Positions 21,817-27,451 of a DNA stretch of 27,451 nt are shown here, piece by piece. Both the position numbers and the translations under genes were made by a program. The stretch is from assembly GCA_030841765.1 (NCBI GenBank), contig JAUUSS010000017.1, forward strand, positions 1 to 27,451, in the 5' to 3' direction. Position 1 is the stretch's first letter. Every line of letters begins with the position of its first letter. Source of the DNA: Collinsella aerofaciens (GTDB lineage: Bacteria > Actinomycetota > Coriobacteriia > Coriobacteriales > Coriobacteriaceae). The notes under the pieces are model-generated. The model searched no databases. It saw only the letters and a list, made by a program, of their open reading frames with translations, and was not told the DNA's origin.

Positions 21817-23216
21817 TTAACGGTCGTTTCGTTGCCGATATGAAGTCGCCCCGCACCCCCGATAACGAGGAGCCGGCTGCCGAGCGCGCCTGCGACTTCC
21901 GCCCCGTCGACAAGGGCTTCACCGAGGAGATGGCGCTGGCCGAGGCCGAGCGCTGCCTCAACTGCAAGAAGCCGTTCTGTGTTGAGGGCTGCCCCGTCAA
22001 CATCAACATCCCCCGCTTTATCGAACAGATCCGCGAGAAGGACTTCGGCGGCGCCCTCGATACCATCCGCGAGGACTCCATGCTTCCCGCCATCTGCGGC
22101 CGCGTCTGCCCGCAGGAGAACCAGTGCGAGGGCAAGTGCATCCGTGGTAAGAAGTCCGAGCCCGTGGCCATCGGCCAGCTCGAGCGCTTCCTGGGTGACC
22201 GCCCCGAGCTCGCCTCCACGCCCAAGATGGCTCCCAAGAACGGCAAGAAGGTCGCCGTCGTCGGCTCCGGCCCGTCCGGCATCACCTGCGCTGGCGAGCT
22301 CGCCCGCAACGGCTTTGACGTTACCGTCTTTGAGGCCTTCTTCACCGGCGGCGGCGTGCTGGTCTACGGCATCCCCGAGTTCCGTCTGCCCAAGGCAGTC
22401 GTCAAGCGCGAGATTGACGGCCTGGAGGACATGGGCGTCAAGTTTGAGTACAACTCCGTCGTGGGCAACATGGCCACGGCCGAGGAGCTGTTCGAGCAGG
22501 GCTTCGACGCCATCTACGTGGCGACCGGCGCTGGCCTGCCCAAGTTCCTCAACGTTCCCGGCGAGAACCTGCCCAACGTCTTCTTCGCGAACGAGTACCT
22601 CACCCGCGTGAACCTGATGAAGGCCAACAAGTTCCCCGAGTACGACACCCCCACCAAGCACGGCAAGAACGTCGTTGTCTTTGGTGGCGGCAACGTGGCT
22701 ATGGACGCCGTCCGTACCGCCAAGCGCCTGGGCGCCGAGCACGCCATTATCGCCTACCGTCGTACCGAGGATGAGATGCCTTGCCGTCGTGCCGAGCTGC
22801 ACCACGCCAAGGCCGAGGGCGTCGAGGTTCTGCCGCTCGTCTCCCCGCTCGAGTTTGTCGCTGGCGAGGACGGCTCCGTGTGCGCCGTCAAGGTCCAGAA
22901 GATGGAGCTCGGCGAGCCCGACGAGTCCGGCCGTCGTCGCCCGGTGCCCATCGAGGGTGCCATCGAGGAGATCCCCTGCGACGTCGCGATCTCGGCTATC
23001 GGCACCAACGCCAACCCCTTCGCAAAGAAGATCGGCGGCAAGATGGAGCTCAACAAGTGGGGCTACATCGTCGCCGACGAGGAGACCGGCCAGACCACCG
23101 ATCCCCGCATCTGGGCCGGCGGCGACATCGTCACCGGTGCCGCTACGGTCATTCTGGCGATGGGCGCCGGCAAGAAGGCCGCCGCTTCCATCACCAAGAG
23201 CCTGCTGGGCGAGTAA
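21807..23216 (+). CDS. gltA: NfnB/GltD-type NADPH-dependent oxidoreductase
   Basis: This 469-residue flavoprotein has the layout of the glutamate synthase small subunit and NfnB. Eight cysteines near the N terminus (C50, C53, C58, C62 and C97, C101, C107, C111) suit two [4Fe-4S] clusters. An FAD site GSGPSGITCAGELA starts at about 153. A second nucleotide site is FGGGNVAMDAVRTAKRLGA. The closing motif is GGDIVTGAATVILAMGAGKKAA. The upstream overlapping NfnA-like gene makes an electron-bifurcating NADH-dependent ferredoxin:NADP oxidoreductase the most likely assembly. Such genes are often annotated gltA although no glutamate synthase large subunit is nearby. Start choice rests on the 10-base overlap, since no strong ribosome site precedes the ATG. 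A terminator follows. Confidence 0.9.
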   Translation: MPLVNGRFVADMKSPRTPDNEEPAAERACDFRPVDKGFTEEMALAEAERCLNCKKPFCVEGCPVNINIPRFIEQIREKDFGGALDTIREDSMLPAICGRVCPQENQCEGKCIRGKKSEPVAIGQLERFLGDRPELASTPKMAPKNGKKVAVVGSGPSGITCAGELARNGFDVTVFEAFFTGGGVLVYGIPEFRLPKAVVKREIDGLEDMGVKFEYNSVVGNMATAEELFEQGFDAIYVATGAGLPKFLNVPGENLPNVFFANEYLTRVNLMKANKFPEYDTPTKHGKNVVVFGGGNVAMDAVRTAKRLGAEHAIIAYRRTEDEMPCRRAELHHAKAEGVEVLPLVSPLEFVAGEDGSVCAVKVQKMELGEPDESGRRRPVPIEGAIEEIPCDVAISAIGTNANPFAKKIGGKMELNKWGYIVADEETGQTTDPRIWAGGDIVTGAATVILAMGAGKKAAASITKSLLGE

Positions 23217-23244
23217 TCACCTACAGCGCTAGCCATCAAACGGC

Positions 23245-23283
23245 AAAGTCCCCGTCGAGCACACGCCCGGCGGGGACTTTTTC
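23245..23283 (+). terminator. Intrinsic terminator after the NfnB-like gene
   Basis: AAAGTCCCCG (23245-23254) pairs perfectly with CGGGGACTTT (23271-23280) and runs into TTTTT. It begins 28 bases after the stop codon. Confidence 0.85.
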
Positions 23284-23300
23284 TATGCCGGCCAACCCAT

Positions 23301-23335
23301 CACCACAAAGGGAACATGCGCCTTTGTGGTGGTTT
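23301..23335. terminator. Second hairpin between convergent genes
   Basis: CACCACAAAGG (23301-23311) pairs perfectly with CCTTTGTGGTG (23321-23331) over a 9-base loop. GTTTTGG follows on the plus strand. On the minus strand it lies just past the cytidylate-kinase-like stop, without a T-run. It is probably a back-up or bidirectional stop. Confidence 0.55.
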
Positions 23336-23342
23336 TGGTCGG

Positions 23343-23966
23343 TTAGCCTTCGAGCTGCGCCACCTTGTAGCGGTAGGCTGCGGCAATAACGTCTTTGCAA
23401 CCCTCGCGGCCCAGCTTGGCGCGGTTGACGACGATGTCCTTGCCACTCGTCATCTTCCACTTTCCGGCGCTGTAGCGCTTATAGAACGCCTCGCGCGCCT
23501 TCTGCTGCTGCTTGACCAGCTTGGCGCCCTTCTTTTTGTTAAGGCCGCGCTTCTTGCGCACGATCTCGACGCGGTCCTCAAAGGGTGCGGTCACCAACAC
23601 GGCAATGTGGTTGGGATTGTTACGCAGCAGGTAATCGGACAGACGGCCTTCGATAATGCAGCTCTCGGTCTCGCCCAGATCCAAAATCACCTGGCTCATC
23701 TTTTGGAACAACTTGTCCGAGTACGAACGTGCATCGTAGCGGTCGGGCAGAAACGCCATATTCTCCACGGCCAGGCGCTCGTCGTAGGCAGCCATCTTGT
23801 CGAGCGACTCGCCCGCGCGCAGCGACGCGCGCACCAGCAGCTCGTTATCGTACAGCGGAATCCCCAACTCGTCGGCAAGCATGCGACCAATCTCGTGGCC
23901 CTCGGCGCCAAAGTCGCGCGCGATGGTAATGACCACAGGATTCTTCTTATTCTCCAGATCGCTCAT
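23343..23966 (-). CDS. Cytidylate kinase-like family protein
   Basis: This 207-residue protein resembles the cytidylate-kinase-like family. A P-loop-like ITIARDFGAEGHEIGRMLADEL (residues 13-34) is followed by IPLYDNELL, a central LGETESCIIEGRLSDYLL (about 95-112) and HIAVLVTAPFEDRVEIVRKK with a lysine-rich lid. The P-loop departs from the classic GxxxxGK[ST], as is usual in this subfamily, which reads like GREFGSGG-x-x-IG. True CMP kinase activity is therefore not assured, and nucleoside or small-molecule phosphorylation is possible. The ATG at 23966 is preceded by AGAAAGGAATCGCG, a good ribosome site. It is a lone leftward gene converging on the NfnB-like gene. The upstream gap holds a long palindrome shared with the end of the ABC operon. 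Confidence 0.85.
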   Translation of the reverse strand: MSDLENKKNPVVITIARDFGAEGHEIGRMLADELGIPLYDNELLVRASLRAGESLDKMAAYDERLAVENMAFLPDRYDARSYSDKLFQKMSQVILDLGETESCIIEGRLSDYLLRNNPNHIAVLVTAPFEDRVEIVRKKRGLNKKKGAKLVKQQQKAREAFYKRYSAGKWKMTSGKDIVVNRAKLGREGCKDVIAAAYRYKVAQLEG

Positions 23967-24030
23967 CGCGATTCCTTTCTAACAAATGAGAAATAGGCGA
24001 TTCCTGATTCTCATTTTGTCACTTACGACC

Positions 24031-24138
24031 GTCCTGGTTTCCCAAGTGCGGCAGATTGCCCCGAAAGAGGAGCGCCGCGTACTAAATGTACGCAAGCGAC
24101 GATTGAGGGGCAAGATGCCGTGCTTGGGGAAGCAGGAC
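24031..24138. repeat. 108-bp nested palindrome at the end of the ABC operon
   Basis: Two 32-base arms (24031-24062 and 24107-24138) match as inverted repeats at 26 of 32 positions, with CCCAAG and TTGCCCC blocks conserved. Between them lies a small perfect hairpin, GCGTAC-TAAAT-GTACGC. The right arm begins at the permease stop codon. It may form the operon terminator, but there is no T-run. Confidence 0.7.
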
Positions 24139-24776
24139 TACGCTGCCACAATACGGCGTTGATATGCTCGGACCAGCAGCGAGATACCAAAGTTGAGCAC
24201 AAAGTACATCGCAAACACCAGGCCGTAGAGCATAAGCACCTGCGACAGATCGATCGCGTGGGCCATCACGACGTTGGCCGTGTACATGAGCTCGGCCACG
24301 TTAATGCCCGAAAGATACGAGCTGTCCTTGATGACGGTCGTGCACTGGCTAAACAGCGCCGGAATGATCGTCTTAAACGTCTGCGGCAGAATGATGTAGC
24401 GCATGGTGGCAAAGAAGCCGAAGCCCTGGCTCTGCGCCGCCTCAAACTGGCCACGCGGAATCGAGTTGAGGCCGCCGCGCACAATCTCGGCCATAACAGC
24501 GCTGGTAAACAGCGTAAAGGCGATGGTCGAAATCACAATGTCCAAACCCTGCACCGTAAAGTAGATAAACAGGATCCACAGCAGGTTTGGCGTGCAACGG
24601 AACAGCTCGATATAGGCGCTCACCAAAATACGGAACGGGCGGGGCGCATAGCTTTTAACGAGCGCCAGCACCGTGCCAAAGATGAGCGAGAAAAAGATCG
24701 ACAGCGCCGAGATCTCTATGGTCTTAACGAAGCCGCCCCAAATGTAGAGCAGGTTGGTCGCGTTGAAGATTTCCAT
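24138..24776 (-). CDS. Amino acid ABC transporter permease (second)
   Basis: This 212-residue inner-membrane permease belongs to the polar amino acid (HisM/GlnP) family. It has about four to five hydrophobic segments. The ATPase-contact EAA loop is present as RGQFEAAQSQGF followed by YIILPQ. VLALVKSY and LFRCTPNLLWILFIYF are family-typical. The start lies 3 bases after the stop of the first permease, so the pair are co-translated and form the heterodimeric channel. It is the last gene of the leftward operon and ends in a long palindrome. Substrate cannot be fixed from the permease. Confidence 0.92.
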   Translation of the reverse strand: MEIFNATNLLYIWGGFVKTIEISALSIFFSLIFGTVLALVKSYAPRPFRILVSAYIELFRCTPNLLWILFIYFTVQGLDIVISTIAFTLFTSAVMAEIVRGGLNSIPRGQFEAAQSQGFGFFATMRYIILPQTFKTIIPALFSQCTTVIKDSSYLSGINVAELMYTANVVMAHAIDLSQVLMLYGLVFAMYFVLNFGISLLVRAYQRRIVAA

Positions 24777-24779
24777 GCG

Positions 24780-25526
24780 CTAGGCCTCCTCTACGTTGTC
24801 GAGCCCCAGCTCGGCCAGGCTCACGCCGCGCGGACGCTCCTTGGAGCGGCGCTCGAGCCACTGCACCAGTATGGCGAGCGGAAAGCAGATGATGAAGTAC
24901 ATAAGGCAGCAGACGATGTATCCCTGCAGGTAACCGTACAGACTCACAAAGTTGTCGGAACGGTACATAAGGTCGCCGCCAGCCACAAGCGCCAGCACCG
25001 ATGTGTTCTTGACCAGGTTGAGCGCCTGGTTACACAGCGGCGGCAAAATGATCTTGAACGTCTGGGGCAGCACGATGTACCAGTATGCCTGCGCACGGGT
25101 GAAGCCCTGGCTCTGGGCCGCCTCCATCTGACCGCGCGGAACCGCCTCGATGCCAGTGCGGATGACCTCCGAAATGTAGGCCGCGTGATACAGGCCCACG
25201 CCCAAGAAGCCCAACACGAACGGCGCGATGCGCACCGGCTGGTCGGCACCGGTTATGGCCTGCAAAAACTGCGGACCGGCCATGTACATAAAGAGCACCT
25301 GTACGGGCAACGGGGTGTTCTGGTAAAACTCCACGTACACGCGGCTGATCGCACGCAGCACACGCGAACGGGTGGTAGAGAACACACCCAGCAGCGTGCC
25401 CAGCACCAGCGACAACAGCAGACCTGCAACGACCACCTGCAACGTCACGCCAAAGCCCTCCCAGAAGGGCCCCATGTTTTGAAATGTCGTCGACCAACGG
25501 TCGGCGTCAAATAATCCTTCGAGCAT
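24780..25526 (-). CDS. Amino acid ABC transporter permease (first)
   Basis: This 248-residue permease is related to its downstream partner. It carries the EAA loop RGQMEAAQSQGFTRAQ with YIVLPQTFKIILPP, and the family segment VEFYQNTPLPVQVLFMYM. An N-terminal stretch before the first helix is longer than in the partner. The ATG at 25526 has AAGGAAGGAATCAA before it. An in-frame ATG at 25559 would overlap the preceding lipoprotein gene and lacks a ribosome site. The gene lies 25 bases after the lipoprotein gene. Together with the second permease it forms the membrane channel of a glutamate/glutamine-like importer. Confidence 0.92.
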   Translation of the reverse strand: MLEGLFDADRWSTTFQNMGPFWEGFGVTLQVVVAGLLLSLVLGTLLGVFSTTRSRVLRAISRVYVEFYQNTPLPVQVLFMYMAGPQFLQAITGADQPVRIAPFVLGFLGVGLYHAAYISEVIRTGIEAVPRGQMEAAQSQGFTRAQAYWYIVLPQTFKIILPPLCNQALNLVKNTSVLALVAGGDLMYRSDNFVSLYGYLQGYIVCCLMYFIICFPLAILVQWLERRSKERPRGVSLAELGLDNVEEA

Positions 25527-25551
25527 TTGATTCCTTCCTTGGACGATGCGC

Positions 25552-26427
25552 CTATACAAGACCCCAGGTTTTGACCTCTTGGTCGAGCCAGCCGTCGGCC
25601 AGGCGATCGCAAATCACCTGATCGACCACGGCCGAAAGGTCGCAGCCCTTCTTGGTCGCCACGCCGTAGCCCTGCTCGCCAAACTTGACCTCGGGCTGCA
25701 GCAGCTCAACGGTCTCGTTCATGTAACCGGCCAGCGTGGAGCGGTCCATGGCAAAGACGTCGATATTGCCGGCATCGAGCGAGCTCTTGATGATGGGGTA
25801 GCCGCTAAAGGCCCTAAACTCGGGCTTACAGCTAAAGCCGTTGTCCTTGATCATCTGCTCGATCAGGCTCTGCGTGGTAGCGCCCTGGCTCACGCCAATG
25901 ACCTTGCCGTCCAGATCCTCAATCGAGGTAAAGCCCGAACGCTTCTTGACCATGAGTCCCACGTAGTCGGTGCGGTACGGCGTCGAGAAATCCCAGCTCT
26001 TCTTGCGCTCGTCGGTGATGGTGTAGGTCGCCGCGACCACGTCGAGTTGGCCGTTATCGATCAGCGGGCCGCGCGTCTTGGGCGTTACGTCGGTAAACTC
26101 GACAAGCTCCTGGGCGCGGGCCTCCTTATAGCTCACGCCAAAGACGGCAGCGGCGATCTGGTAGCACAAATCAACTTCCATGCCCTCAAAGCGACCCTTG
26201 GCGGTGTCGTAATAGCCATAGCCGGGAACGTCCTTCTTAACGCCGGCATTCAGATGTCCACGCGACTTGATGGCCGCAAGCTTGGAGCCCTTGTCGGAGC
26301 CCTCGCCGCTGGTGGAGTTGCCGCAACCGGTAAGCGCGGTCCCCGTCAGCGCAAGCATGCTGGCGCCAGCCAGCTGCAAAAAGTGACGGCGCGACACGGC
26401 CGCCCTCGTCATATCCGTCATGTCCAT
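25552..26427 (-). CDS. Amino acid ABC transporter substrate-binding lipoprotein
   Basis: This 291-residue protein is the extracellular binding subunit. The N terminus holds SRRHFLQLAGASML and a lipobox LTGC (Cys35), so it is lipid-anchored; the SRRHFLQ start suggests possible Tat export. The mature part has a type-II binding-protein pattern: GRFEGMEVDLCYQIA, the ligand loop LDVVAATYTITDERKKSWDFSTPY, and VIGVSQGATTQ. This resembles glutamate/glutamine/aspartate binders, but the ligand is not certain. The ATG at 26427 is preceded by AGG at good spacing; the GTG just before it is an alternative. It lies 8 bases after the ATPase stop. Confidence 0.92.
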   Translation of the reverse strand: MDMTDMTRAAVSRRHFLQLAGASMLALTGTALTGCGNSTSGEGSDKGSKLAAIKSRGHLNAGVKKDVPGYGYYDTAKGRFEGMEVDLCYQIAAAVFGVSYKEARAQELVEFTDVTPKTRGPLIDNGQLDVVAATYTITDERKKSWDFSTPYRTDYVGLMVKKRSGFTSIEDLDGKVIGVSQGATTQSLIEQMIKDNGFSCKPEFRAFSGYPIIKSSLDAGNIDVFAMDRSTLAGYMNETVELLQPEVKFGEQGYGVATKKGCDLSAVVDQVICDRLADGWLDQEVKTWGLV

Positions 26428-26435
26428 CACCGTGC

Positions 26436-27167
26436 CTAGTGCAGAATCTTGGACAGGAACTCGCGGCAGCGCGGGTTCTCGGGGTTATCGAAGAAGTGCT
26501 CGGGTGTGCCCTCCTCCAGGATGCGGCCGTCCTCCATAAAGATGACGCGGTCGGCCACCTGGCGCGCAAAGCCCATCTCGTGCGTCACGCAGATCATGGT
26601 GATGTCCTCCTGCGCGAGCTCAATCATAACGTCCAGAACCTCCTGGACCATCTCGGGGTCGAGCGCCGAGGTCGGCTCGTCAAACAGGATGATGGGCTGC
26701 TTGGTGCACAGGGCACGGGCGATGGCGATGCGCTGCTGCTGACCGCCCGAGAGATTCTGCGGATACTCGCCGGCCTTATGCGCCATGCCGACGCGCTTGA
26801 GCGCGGCGATGGCGATCTCGGTCGCCTCCTCCTTGCTCTTCTTTTGCAGCTTGATGGGCGCGAGCGTCAGGTTGCCCAGCACCGTCATGTTGGGATACAG
26901 GTTGAACTGCTGGAACACCATGGAACTATACTTGCGAGCCATCTCCAGGTGATTCTTTTTGGTGAGCGGCGTACCGTCGATGACGACCTCGCCCGATGTG
27001 GGCTCCTCCAGATAATCGACGCAACGGATGAGCGTCGACTTACCCGAACCGGAAGGCCCGATCATTACGAGCTTCTCGCCGCGCTTGACGGTGAGATTGA
27101 TATCTTTGAGCACATGCAGGTCGCCAAAGTACTTGTTGAGATGCTTGATCTCGATCATGTCTGCCAT
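26436..27167 (-). CDS. Amino acid ABC transporter ATP-binding protein
   Basis: This 243-residue ATPase of the GlnQ/HisP type powers the importer. Walker A is GPSGSGKS (37-44), the Q-loop is VFQQFNLYPNMTVL, signature LSGGQQQ (139-145), Walker B ILFDEPTSALD (160-170) and the switch His in CVTHEMGFA. The GGAAGGGACATTC before the ATG is a good ribosome site. It is the first gene of the operon (ATPase, lipoprotein, two permeases), an order common for glutamate-type systems in actinobacteria. TACAAT on the minus strand (27203-27208) may be the -10 of the operon promoter, but no -35 fits well. In the remaining 240 bp to the window edge I see no gene. Confidence 0.94.
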   Translation of the reverse strand: MADMIEIKHLNKYFGDLHVLKDINLTVKRGEKLVMIGPSGSGKSTLIRCVDYLEEPTSGEVVIDGTPLTKKNHLEMARKYSSMVFQQFNLYPNMTVLGNLTLAPIKLQKKSKEEATEIAIAALKRVGMAHKAGEYPQNLSGGQQQRIAIARALCTKQPIILFDEPTSALDPEMVQEVLDVMIELAQEDITMICVTHEMGFARQVADRVIFMEDGRILEEGTPEHFFDNPENPRCREFLSKILH

Positions 27168-27413
27168 GAATGTCCCTTCCCTGCGTTTACACGAGTTGAA
27201 CTATTGTACGGAAAGAACCACGTTTCCGCAGCCCACACTACATTCCCGTAAAGAACCCGCAACCTTTAACCCACTCATTTAAGTCTGTCCCCAATGAGCA
27301 CCCAACGACCAGCCAGGGGAGGTGCCCTTCATCAGGCCCGAAAATAATACAACCGCCCTTGTTGAGCATAAGTCAGCGAAAACCCGTACACGCGAGCAAG
27401 GTGACGTGAAATC

Positions 27414-27438
27414 AAAACCACCCCTAAAAGGGGTGGTT
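27414..27438. terminator. Hairpin at the right edge, probably ending a leftward gene outside the window
   Basis: AAACCACCCC pairs perfectly with GGGGTGGTTT around TAAAA. On the minus strand it is followed by TTTTGATTT, so it would end a leftward transcript entering from the right. On the plus strand the tail is weak. Confidence 0.65.
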
Positions 27439-27451
27439 TGCTCTTAGGGTA

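Noticed and set aside
24120..25514. 464-codon plus-strand frame opposite the permease genes
   Set aside because: It is the antisense of two clear permease genes, and its composition is His/Arg/Gln-rich without motifs.
27252..27413. Regulatory or coding element at the right edge
   Set aside because: A short CTCATT/AATGAG pair around CTGTCCCC is visible, but nothing strong enough to call.

Overview
The window looks like chromosomal DNA of a GC-rich Coriobacteriia-type actinobacterium, most likely Collinsella or a close relative. This is inferred from the GC-rich codon use, the fused folP-folK gene, the ECF transporter with fused ATPases, and a 375-residue protein of a type I associate with coriobacteria. 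No rRNA or marker search could be run. Most genes are ordinary housekeeping genes, but the spaces between them hold several unrelated kinds of long palindromic element.

Region 1 (1-5086) is the right part of an integrated mobile element. It carries the end of a restriction-helicase-like gene (2-721), then a leftward cluster of excisionase-like protein, winged-helix protein and DnaC-like ATPase (2282 down to 796), a divergent gene of unknown function with a zinc-finger tail (2378-3637), and a tyrosine integrase (3683-4900). The integrase ends about 110 bp from the 3' end of an initiator tRNA-Met gene (5010-5086, minus strand), a typical att position. The left end of the element lies outside the window. 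The winged-helix gene contains a dense cluster of TGACA/TGTCA pentamers just before the ATPase start, which resembles an iteron origin placed as in lambdoid O-P modules.

Region 2 (5284-11867) holds type III pantothenate kinase, a DUF4143-type ATPase flanked by copies of a 43-bp palindrome, a degenerate biotin-ligase-like gene directly downstream of a folP-folK fusion, a sirtuin, and exonuclease III. Region 3 (12018-16878) holds a complete ECF vitamin transporter operon (EcfT, fused EcfA-EcfA', S component) running left, and glmU running right. Region 4 (17072-20614) holds prs, a DUF559/Vsr-like endonuclease-fold gene bracketed by two 202-204 bp elements that share terminal inverted repeats, and pth.

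Region 5 (20977-23966) holds an NfnA/NfnB-type flavoprotein pair, preceded by a nested 188-bp palindrome and a possible attenuator leader, and a converging cytidylate-kinase-like gene. Region 6 (24031-27451) holds a four-gene polar amino acid ABC transporter operon running left (ATPase, lipoprotein, two permeases) that ends at another long palindrome.

The items most worth follow-up are the iteron-like cluster at 1671-1786, the inverted-repeat elements around the endonuclease-like gene, the palindrome-flanked ATPase gene, and the interrupted DHPS domain. All functional statements come from reading the sequence and from family knowledge; no database search was available.
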